This document shows positions 1 to 5,589 of a stretch of DNA of 7,219 nt, one piece after another (the stretch's first letter is position 1; every line of letters begins with the position of its first letter). The notes beneath the pieces were generated by a model that worked only from the letters and a program-made list of their open reading frames with translations, was not told the origin of the DNA and did not search any database. Origin of the DNA: an uncultured Oscillospiraceae bacterium (GTDB lineage Bacteria; Bacillota; Clostridia; Oscillospirales; Oscillospiraceae); assembly GCA_947630345.1 (NCBI GenBank), contig CANRHF010000097.1, forward strand, positions 1 through 7,219, in the 5' to 3' direction. The translations under genes were made by a program, and so were the position numbers.

Positions 1-293
1 TCACCCAGGGAACGATGGAGCTTGCCCAGCGGCTTGCCGGCGGCTCCCACGGTTATCCCACCGGCCGCATGGCGCTGGGACTATTCCTGTCCCTGGGGCC
101 GCTGGTGGGGATGCTGCTGTTTACCCGGCCAGGGATCCACGTCCTGCCATCGGCAGTGCGGACGCTCCGCCATGTTCTCTCGAAACCTGCCGGGATCGGC
201 GTTCTCCTGCTTGGGGTAGTGCTGTTTCTGCCGGTACTCCTGCTGGCCGTGCTTTCCACGCTCATCGGCCGGATCCTCCAGCTTTTCGGCTGA
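1..293 (+). CDS. Unrecognised small membrane protein, probably the C-terminal part of a longer gene
   Basis: The frame is open from the left edge (codons from position 3) to a TGA at 291-293. An ATG at 15 has only a weak AGGG four bases upstream, so I cannot tell whether the protein starts there (92 aa) or runs in from outside the window; I favour the second. Counting from that ATG, there are two hydrophobic segments, at about residues 19-38 (ALGLFLSLGPLVGMLLF) and 60-88 (GIGVLLLGVVLFLPVLLLAV). They are separated by a basic stretch containing RTLRHVLSKP. The end LIGRILQLFG is amphipathic. This fits a membrane protein tail with two transmembrane helices. I do not recognise a family and infer no function. 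A stem-loop terminator follows about 30 bases after the stop, so it is probably the last gene of an upstream + transcript. Confidence 0.55.
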   Translation, partial: TQGTMELAQRLAGGSHGYPTGRMALGLFLSLGPLVGMLLFTRPGIHVLPSAVRTLRHVLSKPAGIGVLLLGVVLFLPVLLLAVLSTLIGRILQLFG

Positions 294-323
294 AAAAGCC
301 CGTTTTACCTGAAAATCCCCGCC

Positions 324-362
324 AAAGCCCCCTGCCTTTGCCCGGCAAAAGCAGGGGGCTTT
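324..362 (+). terminator. Stem-loop terminator after the first gene
   Basis: Arms AAAGCCCCCTGC (324-335) and GCAGGGGGCTTT (351-362) are a perfect 12-bp match. Four more inner pairs (337-340 with 346-349) close a CCCGG loop. The T tract is only the TTT at the end of the right arm, so termination may be imperfect. It sits between the first gene and the mgtE promoter, as expected for a transcription-unit boundary. Confidence 0.7.
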
Positions 363-445
363 GACAATTCGCGCTTTTTCAAAGACCGGGCGGACGGTTC
401 CTCCGACCGCGGTGCCCGTCCTTGCGAAACAGCCGGTTATTTTCG

Positions 446-474
446 TTGACATTCTTTAAAAAAACGGGTAAAAT
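446..474 (+). promoter_or_regulatory. Sigma-A promoter of the mgtE operon
   Basis: TTGACA at 446-451, a spacer of exactly 17 bases, and TAAAAT at 469-474. The -35 is a perfect match and the -10 matches 5 of 6. The surroundings are A/T-rich in an otherwise GC-rich region. Transcription should start near 481, which gives a leader of about 130 nt before the mgtE start codon. No other convincing promoter lies ahead of the operon. Confidence 0.85.
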
Positions 475-480
475 AAGGGC

Positions 481-613
481 GATCCGATTTCAAAAAGGGG
501 GGAATACCATGGACGGGGGAAGTATAGTACCGGGGCGAAGTAGCCGCTTGCCCCGCCATGGGGCGCGCTGCTTGGGCCCATTACCGATCTTTTAAAAAAA
601 GGAGGCTGGACCT
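481..613 (+). promoter_or_regulatory. Structured 5' leader of mgtE with two competing folds
   Basis: The leader can fold in two exclusive ways. In fold A, CCATGG 507-512 pairs with CCATGG 556-561, stacked on a hairpin of CGGGGC 531-536 with GCCCCG 550-555 (AAG 538-540 with CTT 547-549 inside). In fold B, GGGC 533-536 pairs with GCCC 576-579, AAGTAGC 538-544 with GCTGCTT 567-573 (one G-U), and GCCCC 550-554 with GGGGC 560-564. Both use 531-564. A related string occurs twice, CGGGGGAAGTA at 514-524 and CGGGGCGAAGTA at 531-542. I looked for the M-box Mg2+ riboswitch and the yybP-ykoY Mn2+ riboswitch and do not recognise either. Regulation of a Mg2+ transporter by its leader is common in bacteria; that this leader does so is inference. 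Confidence 0.4.
509..595 (+). CDS. Possible 28-codon upstream ORF (leader peptide) of mgtE
   Basis: ATG at 509 follows a G-rich ribosome site (AAGGGGGG, ending at 502) by six bases. The frame runs 28 codons to TAA at 593-595, ending 18 bases before the mgtE TTG and just ahead of its GGAGG. The peptide begins MDGGSIVPGR and ends CLGPLPIF. It has four prolines and five basic residues and is not a membrane segment. Its codons span both competing stems of the leader, so ribosome position on it would decide the fold. The arrangement resembles proline-rich leader peptides such as MgtL ahead of enterobacterial mgtA, where translation reports Mg2+; there is no sequence homology that I can see. It could equally be a chance ORF in a structured RNA. 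Confidence 0.35.
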   Translation: MDGGSIVPGRSSRLPRHGARCLGPLPIF

Positions 614-1990
614 TTGACAGAACGCTTTGAAATCGTGGAACGGGCGCTGGTGAAGATGCTGGAGGAGCGGAAATACACCACCCTTCGGGACATTCTGATC
701 ACCATGGAACCCAGCGACATCGCCGCCGTTTTTACCGGCCTGGAGGATGCCAAAATACCCCTGCTGTTCCGCCTGCTGCCCAAGGAGCTGGCGGCGGAGA
801 CCTTTGTGGAAATGGAAAACGACGCCCAGGAGCTGCTGATCCGGGGATTTTCGGACAGCGAGCTGAAGGAGGTCGTGGACGAGCTGTATGTGGACGACGC
901 CGCCGACCTGGTGGAGGAAATGCCCGCCAACGTGGTCAAGCGGATCCTGCGCCAAGCGGACCCGGAGATGCGCAATACCATCAATCAGATCCTCCGCTAC
1001 CCGGAAAACTCCGCTGGGTCCATCATGACCACGGAATACGTCTCCCTCCGGCCCACCATGACGGTGGAGGAGAGCATTCTCCGCATTCGCCGCCAGGGCA
1101 TTGACAAGGAGACCATCTACACCTGCTATGTCACCCAGGACCGGACCCTGATAGGTCTGGTGACGGTGAAGGATCTGCTCCTGGCCGAGGACGACGACAC
1201 CAAGATCGCGGACATCATGGTGACCAATCTGATCTCCGTCACCACCCAGACGGACCAGGAGGAAGTGGCCAATATGCTGTCCCGGTACAATTTCCTGGCC
1301 CTGCCCGTGGTGGACGGGGAGAACCGGATGGTGGGGATCGTCACCTTTGACGACGCCATGGACGTTTTGGAGGACGAGGCCACCGAGGACATGGAGATCA
1401 TGGGCGGCATGCTGCCCTCGGAAAAGACATACTTAAAAAGCACCGTTTTTGACCTGTTCCGCCACCGGATTCCCTGGCTGCTGCTTTTAATGGTCAGCGC
1501 CACCTTTACCGGCATGATCCTGGCCTATTTCGAGGATGCCCTGGCGGCCCAGGTGGCTCTGACGGTGTTCATCCCCATGCTGATGGACACCGGCGGCAAC
1601 TCCGGCTCCCAGTCCTCCGTCACCGTGATCCGGGCCCTGAGCCTGGGCGAGCTGCGGTTCGCCGATATCGGCCGGGTGATCTGGAAGGAGGTCCGCACCG
1701 CCCTGCTCTGCGGCGGGGTGCTGGCGGCGGTGTGCTTCGGGAAGGTCATGCTCATCGACCGGCTTTTGATGGGCAACACCGGCGTCACCGTCCTTGTGGC
1801 TGCGGTGGTGTGCCTGACGTTGTGGATCACTGTAGTGCTGGCCAAGGCCGTGGGCTGCACCCTGCCCCTGGCCGCCAAGCAGCTGGGCTTTGACCCGGCG
1901 GTGATGGCCAGCCCCTTCATCACCACCATCGTGGACGCCCTGTCGCTACTGGTGTATTTCGGCTGCGCCAAGGTCCTGCTGGGGGTGTGA
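614..1990 (+). CDS. mgtE: Magnesium transporter MgtE
   Basis: A homodimeric Mg2+-selective channel of the cytoplasmic membrane that imports Mg2+ and closes when its cytosolic domains bind Mg2+. The 458 residues match the family's usual length of about 450. The order is a helical MgtE_N domain (about 10-125), a CBS pair (about 130-255, with SAGSIMT opening the first), a linker helix rich in acidic residues (EDEATEDME), and a five-helix membrane domain from about 280. The signature DTGGNSGSQSS is at 325-335. In the last helix, D441 in TTIVDALSLLVYF lies where the family's pore aspartate is expected. The start is a TTG at 614, eight bases after GGAGG (601-605); the next in-frame ATG would cut into the N domain. 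It is first in a three-gene operon and six bases ahead of the next start. The leader suggests regulation by RNA folding or upstream translation. Confidence 0.97.
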   Translation: MTERFEIVERALVKMLEERKYTTLRDILITMEPSDIAAVFTGLEDAKIPLLFRLLPKELAAETFVEMENDAQELLIRGFSDSELKEVVDELYVDDAADLVEEMPANVVKRILRQADPEMRNTINQILRYPENSAGSIMTTEYVSLRPTMTVEESILRIRRQGIDKETIYTCYVTQDRTLIGLVTVKDLLLAEDDDTKIADIMVTNLISVTTQTDQEEVANMLSRYNFLALPVVDGENRMVGIVTFDDAMDVLEDEATEDMEIMGGMLPSEKTYLKSTVFDLFRHRIPWLLLLMVSATFTGMILAYFEDALAAQVALTVFIPMLMDTGGNSGSQSSVTVIRALSLGELRFADIGRVIWKEVRTALLCGGVLAAVCFGKVMLIDRLLMGNTGVTVLVAAVVCLTLWITVVLAKAVGCTLPLAAKQLGFDPAVMASPFITTIVDALSLLVYFGCAKVLLGV

Positions 1991-1996
1991 CCGGAC

Positions 1997-2470
1997 ATGA
2001 AGCTGCTGCTGTGCGCCCTCTACCTAGCCGCCCTGGGCGTCGCCGCCCACTTTATCGGCAACGCCCTGCCCAGGGCCTGGTTCCACTATGACCGCTTTCC
2101 CTGGCGGAGCTTTCCCTGGGAGCGGGACGGCCGAATCTACCGCAAGATCGGCGTCCACCGCTGGAAGGACCATGTGCCGGACATGAGCAAGCTCTGCCGG
2201 GATATGGTGCCCAAGGCGGTGGGGGCCCGCCCCACCGCCGCGCAGCTGCAAGCCCAGCTGGAGGAGAACATGGTGGCGGAGGCGGTCCACTGGGTCCTGG
2301 TCCTGCTGTCCCTGGGGGTGGTCTGGATCTGGCCCGGGATCGGGGGCGGGGTCGTCTATTTTCTGTCCCTCTGGGGAAATCTCCCCTTCGCGCTGATCCA
2401 GCGGTACAACCGGCCCCGGCTGGTCCGGCTGCTGGAGCGGCAAATTTCCAAACAGGAGGCTGCGCGATGA
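1997..2470 (+). CDS. CrtO-family acyltransferase-like membrane protein
   Basis: 157 residues, close to the roughly 165 of staphylococcal CrtO, which acylates glycosyl-4,4'-diaponeurosporenoate in staphyloxanthin synthesis. Resemblance lies in a single N-terminal membrane helix (about 2-24), then an aromatic and charged block (FPWRSFPWERDGRIY at 34-48, then KIGVHRWKDHVPD to residue 62). A hydrophobic hairpin follows (about 95-127), and then the closing motif NLPFALIQRYNRPR at 128-141. In clostridia this family is common without any carotenoid genes, and none is present here. The true substrate is therefore unknown, and a role in acylating a membrane glycolipid is only a guess. The start is an ATG six bases after the mgtE stop. 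A GGGGGTG over the mgtE end (1981-1987) may serve as ribosome site, which implies translational coupling. Confidence 0.75.
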   Translation: MKLLLCALYLAALGVAAHFIGNALPRAWFHYDRFPWRSFPWERDGRIYRKIGVHRWKDHVPDMSKLCRDMVPKAVGARPTAAQLQAQLEENMVAEAVHWVLVLLSLGVVWIWPGIGGGVVYFLSLWGNLPFALIQRYNRPRLVRLLERQISKQEAAR

Positions 2471-2982
2471 CGAATATTTTTGTGGGCTTGATTTTTCTCT
2501 TTTTGGACCTGAACATCAATTTTGGCACGATCACCATCGGCCTGCTGCCGGCCTTTGTGGGCTACTATCTCCTGGCACGGGGACTCCAAACCCTGCCGGA
2601 GGACCCGGATTTTTCCAAGGCCCGGACTCTTTCCCTGGTCATGGCGGTCTACACCCTAGTGCTGTACATCCTGAACCTACTGGGCATTTCCTCCCAGCTG
2701 GGGTTGCTGAGATGGATCATCGACGCAGTGCGGCTGGTGGTGTCCTTCTCCATTTTGTACCTTCTGAACCGGGGGATCGGCCAGCTTCAGGTAAAGACCG
2801 GCAAAGACCTGGGCGCCGAGCAGCTCCGGCCCCTCTGGCTGGTGCTGGTGGTGCTGGAAAGCGTGGCGTTGGTAGTGAGCTGGATCCCGGTGGTGAGCGC
2901 CTTTGCCATAATGGGGTGCCTGGCGGTGCATATCGCCCTGCTGGTCCTCTATTACAACGTGAAAAAGAGCTACGAAGCCTAA
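2467..2982 (+). CDS. Unrecognised polytopic membrane protein
   Basis: 171 residues with about five or six hydrophobic segments, at roughly 3-15, 20-40, 55-76, 84-102, 123-142 and 145-164. The last is followed by the basic end NVKKSYEA. The N-terminus (a hydrophobic run, then INFGTITIGLLPAFVGYYLLARGL) resembles a widespread group of unnamed clostridial membrane proteins that open with a similar GxLPxxxGYxL pattern. I know no function for them and see no catalytic motif. The start overlaps the previous stop in ATGA (2467-2470), with AGGAGG at 2454-2459 seven bases ahead, so translation is coupled and the gene clearly belongs to the mgtE operon. It ends in the strong terminator at 2981-3010. Confidence 0.85.
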   Translation: MTNIFVGLIFLFLDLNINFGTITIGLLPAFVGYYLLARGLQTLPEDPDFSKARTLSLVMAVYTLVLYILNLLGISSQLGLLRWIIDAVRLVVSFSILYLLNRGIGQLQVKTGKDLGAEQLRPLWLVLVVLESVALVVSWIPVVSAFAIMGCLAVHIALLVLYYNVKKSYEA

Positions 2983-3010
2983 AAATGGCCGCCCGCGGGC
3001 GGCCATTTTT
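2981..3010. terminator. Bidirectional terminator, perfect 30-bp palindrome
   Basis: The left arm AAAAATGGCCGCCCG is the exact reverse complement of CGGGCGGCCATTTTT. This gives a GC-rich stem with A5 on one side and T5 on the other in both directions. It overlaps the last two bases of the TAA of the membrane-protein gene (+) and the stop codon of the DUF2284 gene (-, 3009-3011). It serves both convergent genes. Confidence 0.93.
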
Positions 3011-3542
3011 AATAGAACAGCAGGGAGTACCAGGTGACCACGTCTCCCCCGTACTGGAAGGGCAGCCCCGCTTTTTCCAGGGTGTCCGTCAGCACGATGC
3101 CGTGGCTCTCCACGCAGGGGTGCATTTTCCCCGGCATCCGGCAGGGCAGCCCATCCAGGTAGGCGCACCGGGAACAGATGGCGCAGGCCTCGCTGGACAG
3201 CACATAGGGCGCCTCCCCCTCCTCCCGGAGCAGGTCCCGGACTCGGTTGGTGATTTTCTCATGGGGCTCCCGGGTGGCCAGGGTGGCCTCCAGGTCCGTC
3301 ACGTCCACGCCCTCGGCGGCGGTGCCGATGACCAGGCACCGGCGATAGCTCAGGCACTTTTCCCGGCACTCCTCCACGCTGCCCACCCCCGGCGGACAGG
3401 CCCAGGTCTTGCCGTACATGGGGCACTCCTGTTGGCACACCGTCCGCACCCGGGCGGAGAAGGTCAGCTCCCGGGGATCGATGAAAAAGTAAGTATATAG
3501 CGGCAGCTCCGCCAGCTTTTCCTCCAGGCTTGTCTGATCCAT
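3009..3542 (-). CDS. DUF2284 cysteine-rich, probable metal-binding protein
   Basis: 177 residues matching the DUF2284 pattern of predicted metal-binding proteins. The N-terminal half has C36, C40 and C49 within VCQQECPMYGKTWACPPG, then C59, C63 and C69. The C-terminal half has a ferredoxin-like C120-x2-C123-x2-C126 followed by C134 and C143 (LPCRMPGKMHPC). This suggests one or two Fe-S clusters or a bound metal. No signal peptide or membrane segment is seen, so it is probably cytoplasmic. The biochemical role of the family is, to my knowledge, not established. The start is ATG at 3542-3540, with GGAGGG (3549-3554) six bases upstream on the - strand. It is divergent from the cysteine desulfidase, another Fe-S protein, which may be meaningful or chance. 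It shares the palindromic terminator with the mgtE operon. Confidence 0.88.
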   Translation of the reverse strand: MDQTSLEEKLAELPLYTYFFIDPRELTFSARVRTVCQQECPMYGKTWACPPGVGSVEECREKCLSYRRCLVIGTAAEGVDVTDLEATLATREPHEKITNRVRDLLREEGEAPYVLSSEACAICSRCAYLDGLPCRMPGKMHPCVESHGIVLTDTLEKAGLPFQYGGDVVTWYSLLFY

Positions 3543-3560
3543 GTCCGACCCTCCAAAATT

Positions 3561-3594
3561 CCGGCGGCGTTGTTCGTTTTCCGCCGGTTTTTTT
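3561..3594. other. GC stem-loop with T7 tail in the DUF2284 leader
   Basis: CCGGCGG (3561-3567) and CCGCCGG (3581-3587) pair perfectly around a 13-base loop, and seven T follow on the + strand (3588-3594). Read on +, it is a terminator form that would stop antisense reading from the DUF2284 side toward the desulfidase. Read on -, it is a hairpin at the very start of the DUF2284 mRNA, with the ribosome site six bases after the stem. Which use matters cannot be told from sequence. Confidence 0.6.
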
Positions 3595-3595
3595 C

Positions 3596-3604
3596 ATTGT
3601 ATCA
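3596..3604 (-). promoter_or_regulatory. Probable extended -10 promoter of the DUF2284 gene
   Basis: On the - strand TGATACAAT gives a TG-extended -10 (TACAAT at 3601-3596, 5 of 6 to consensus). No good -35 is found at 17 or 18 bases; the best is TGGATT. The start would lie near 3589, so the mRNA would begin with an A-run and the stem-loop at 3561-3587. Confidence 0.45.
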
Positions 3605-3663
3605 CACTGACGGCCAAAAATCCAGCCCTCTTTCGGCAGGGCATCCGGCCCAAAATTCTTCCA

Positions 3664-3692
3664 TTGACAAATTCCCTCGATTTTTGTATGAT
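3664..3692 (+). promoter_or_regulatory. Sigma-A promoter of the cysteine desulfidase gene
   Basis: TTGACA (3664-3669), a 17-base spacer, and TATGAT (3687-3692). This is one mismatch from full consensus and one of the strongest promoters in the window. Transcription from about 3699 leaves a short leader of about 40 nt with no evident structure, so high constitutive expression is plausible unless an operator exists that I do not recognise. Confidence 0.85.
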
Positions 3693-3737
3693 GATGGGGA
3701 AAGTTACCGCCGGACCCAAAAAGAAAGGATGAGGCCA

Positions 3738-5015
3738 ATGGAACCCGCCGTTCGAGAGAACTACCTGTCTGTGCTTCGCTCCGAGCTGATCACCGCCCTG
3801 GGCTGCACCGAGCCCATCGCCATCGCCTATGCCGCGGCCCGGGCCCGGCAGGTCCTGGGGGAATTTCCGGAGCGGGCCACGGTGCTGTGCAGCGGAAACA
3901 TCGTGAAAAATGTGAAAAGCGTCACGGTGCCCAACTCCGGGGGCATGGTGGGCATTGAGATCGCAGCCATCCTGGGGATCGTGGGGGGCGACGCCGACGC
4001 CAAGCTGGAGGTCCTCTCCAGCATCACGGAGGCCCACCGGGCCCAGGCCCGGGCGCTGCTGAAGCGGCATTTCTGCCAGTGCCGCCTGGCCACCGGGGTG
4101 GACAATCTCTATGTGGACGTCACCGTGGAGTCCCCGGAGCACACCGCCCAGGTGATCGTCATGAACCGGCACACCCTGATCACCAGGGTGGTCAAGGACG
4201 GGGAGGTGCTGTTCGCCCACGAGCCCATGAACCGGGAGGCCCGGGTGAAGGGGCTGGACATGACCATGGCGGAAATCGTGGAATTTGCCCGCACCGTGGA
4301 CTTTGCGGACATCCGGGAGGTGATCGGGCGACAGGCGGAGCTGAACCAGGCCATCTCTCAGGAGGGGCTCACCGGCAAGTACGGCGCCCGGATCGGCTAC
4401 CTGCTCCGCAGCGCCTACGGCGACGACATTAAAATCCGGGCCATCGCCGCTGCCGCCGCCGGGTCCGACGCCCGGATGAACGGCTGCGCCCTGCCGGTGG
4501 TCATCAACTCCGGCAGCGGGAACCAGGGTATGACCGTCTCCCTGCCGGTGCTGGAATACGCCAAGGAGCTGGGGGCCGGCCAGGAGCGGACCTACCGGGC
4601 TCTGGTGATCAGCAATCTGGTGTCCATCCACATCAAGCGGAATATCGGGGACCTGTCCGCGTTCTGTGGGGCGGTGTCCGCCGCCTGCGGCGCCGGGGCG
4701 GCGATCACCTTCCTGTACGGGGGCAGTCTGGAGCAGATCTCCAACACGGTGATCAACACCCTGGCCAACGTGGGGGGCATCCTCTGCGACGGGGCCAAGG
4801 CCTCCTGTGCCGCCAAAATCGCCTCCTCCCTCAACGCCGCCATCCTGGGCCACACCATGAGCATGGCGGGGATCGTCTTCGGCAGCGAAGAGGGCATCGT
4901 CCAGGAGGACGTGGAGCGCACCATCAAGAGCATGGGCTACATCGGCCGGACAGGCATGGCGGGGACGGACGTGGAGATCCTGAAGGTCATGCTGGGCGAG
5001 GCCCAAGTGGATTAA
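3738..5015 (+). CDS. L-cysteine desulfidase / UPF0597 (serine dehydratase alpha-like) enzyme
   Basis: 425 residues, the usual length of the UPF0597/YhaM (CyuA) family, which is related to the alpha domain of Fe-S L-serine dehydratases. Characterised members use a [4Fe-4S] cluster to split L-cysteine into pyruvate, ammonia and sulfide in the cytoplasm. Visible marks are LGCTEPIAIAYA with C23, SGNIVKNVKSVTVPNSGG, an SGSGNQG loop, and a cysteine set C310, C317, C350 and C357. C23, C310 and C350 correspond in context and spacing (40 between the last two) to the cluster ligands I recall for the Methanocaldococcus enzyme. The reading frame stays open well upstream, but I choose ATG 3738, eight bases after AAAGGA. 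An in-frame ATG at 3729 has no properly spaced ribosome site, and the earlier codons lie upstream of or across the promoter. Cysteine is the likeliest substrate; serine cannot be excluded. It may help detoxify cysteine or supply sulfide. Confidence 0.92.
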   Translation: MEPAVRENYLSVLRSELITALGCTEPIAIAYAAARARQVLGEFPERATVLCSGNIVKNVKSVTVPNSGGMVGIEIAAILGIVGGDADAKLEVLSSITEAHRAQARALLKRHFCQCRLATGVDNLYVDVTVESPEHTAQVIVMNRHTLITRVVKDGEVLFAHEPMNREARVKGLDMTMAEIVEFARTVDFADIREVIGRQAELNQAISQEGLTGKYGARIGYLLRSAYGDDIKIRAIAAAAAGSDARMNGCALPVVINSGSGNQGMTVSLPVLEYAKELGAGQERTYRALVISNLVSIHIKRNIGDLSAFCGAVSAACGAGAAITFLYGGSLEQISNTVINTLANVGGILCDGAKASCAAKIASSLNAAILGHTMSMAGIVFGSEEGIVQEDVERTIKSMGYIGRTGMAGTDVEILKVMLGEAQVD

Positions 5016-5030
5016 CGAGCTTCCATATAA

Positions 5031-5068
5031 AAATTGGGCGGTATGGCCGAAGCCATGCCGCCCGATTT
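5031..5068 (-). terminator. Terminator of hsp20, also usable from the desulfidase side
   Basis: A 17-bp stem (5031-5047 with 5052-5068, two G-U pairs on the + strand). On the - strand the loop is C-TTCG-G, a very stable tetraloop, and the stem is followed by AATTTTT, a good T tract after hsp20. On + the tail is only ATTTGGG, so it probably terminates the desulfidase less well. It lies between convergent genes. Confidence 0.88.
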
Positions 5069-5097
5069 GGGTCTAAAACGCTATTTTTCCGGGGAAA

Positions 5098-5556
5098 TCA
5101 ATCGATCTCCAGGCGCCGGGCCTGGGGAAGAATCTCCTGCTTCTTGGGCAGGGTCAGCCGGAGAACGCCATTGTCGTATTTCGCCTTGATGTGGTCCGTA
5201 TCGATGGCGGAAACGTCGAATTGGCGGCTGTACTTGCCGTAGGACCGCTCCACGCGGATGTATTTCTGCTTCTTGTCCTTCTGCTCATGCTCCGAGTGGC
5301 GCTCGGCGCTGACCGTCAGGGTGTTGTCGGAAATTTCCAGGTGGATGTCCTTCTTGTCGAAGCCGGGAAGGTCCGCCTCCAGCAGATAGTGGTCGCCCTC
5401 GTCGGAGATGTCCGTCTTAAACTCGGCAATGTCCGCGCTGCCGAAGAAGGAACCGAAGGGCTCCTCAAAAAAGCGGCGCTCCATTTCCTCCATCTCCCGG
5501 AAGGGGTTGTAAGCGATCTCAGCTTTGCTCTTGCGATAAGGTCTCAGTTCAAACAT
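5098..5556 (-). CDS. Hsp20 / alpha-crystallin family small heat-shock protein
   Basis: A 152-residue ATP-independent holdase that forms oligomers and keeps unfolding proteins soluble for the DnaK and ClpB machinery. It has a short N-terminal arm rich in Phe, Glu and Arg (about 1-43, FREMEEMERRFFEEPFGSFF). The alpha-crystallin domain runs from about 44 to 138, with the family signatures LEADLPGFDKKDIHLEI and NGVLRLTLPK (129-138). The C-terminal tail has an L-E-I (149-151), a variant of the I-x-I/V anchor used in assembly. The start is ATG at 5556-5554, eight bases after AGGAGG (5565-5570), and the start and ribosome site fall in a predicted hairpin. A CIRCE operator lies about 214 bases upstream on the same strand, implying control by HrcA, which is not in this window. 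The gene appears monocistronic. Confidence 0.98.
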   Translation of the reverse strand: MFELRPYRKSKAEIAYNPFREMEEMERRFFEEPFGSFFGSADIAEFKTDISDEGDHYLLEADLPGFDKKDIHLEISDNTLTVSAERHSEHEQKDKKQKYIRVERSYGKYSRQFDVSAIDTDHIKAKYDNGVLRLTLPKKQEILPQARRLEID

Positions 5557-5589
5557 AATACATACCTCCTAAAAATGTAGATATTATGT
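5553..5589 (-). promoter_or_regulatory. AU-rich hairpin over the hsp20 ribosome site and AUG (possible RNA thermometer)
   Basis: On the mRNA, the arm at 5589-5582 (ACATAATA) pairs with 5560-5553 (TATTATGT, containing the start codon) in 8 bp. Alternatively 6 bp there combine with a 5-bp inner helix, 5579-5575 (TACAT) with 5563-5559 (ATGTA), around a four-base bulge. AGGAGG lies in the 11-base loop with four U before it. Every pair is A-U except two G-C, in a GC-rich genome. This is the form expected of a heat-melting switch. It is not a ROSE element, and the UUUU is not paired with AGGA as in a fourU type. Confidence 0.45.

Noticed and set aside
361..389. A second TTGACA at 361-366 as a promoter -35
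   Set aside because: The sequence 17 bases later (384-389) is GACCGG, with no -10, and the hexamer overlaps the end of the terminator hairpin.
481..613. M-box or yybP-ykoY riboswitch ahead of mgtE
   Set aside because: The conserved cores that I know for these classes are not present, and the leader is short for an M-box. I kept it only as an unclassified leader.
2712..3500. Open frame on + across the terminator at 2981-3010
   Set aside because: It crosses a perfect terminator and runs antisense to the DUF2284 gene. It starts inside the membrane-protein gene in another frame and shows no family features.
3612..3650. Imperfect dyad with GGCC ends and GCCCT/AGGGC between the divergent promoters
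   Set aside because: The pairs are short and interrupted, and no known operator matches. In GC-rich sequence this is expected by chance.
3570..3737. Longer N-terminus for the cysteine desulfidase (start at 3570, or at 3729)
   Set aside because: The extension lies upstream of or across the TTGACA-N17-TATGAT promoter and has no family similarity. The ATG at 3729 directly abuts AAAGG with no spacing, whereas 3738 is eight bases away.
3594..5006. Long open frame on the - strand opposite the cysteine desulfidase gene
   Set aside because: The predicted protein is rich in His, Gly, Pro and Asp with no domain. It is the antisense shadow of a GC-rich gene whose own frame has clear family motifs, promoter and ribosome site.
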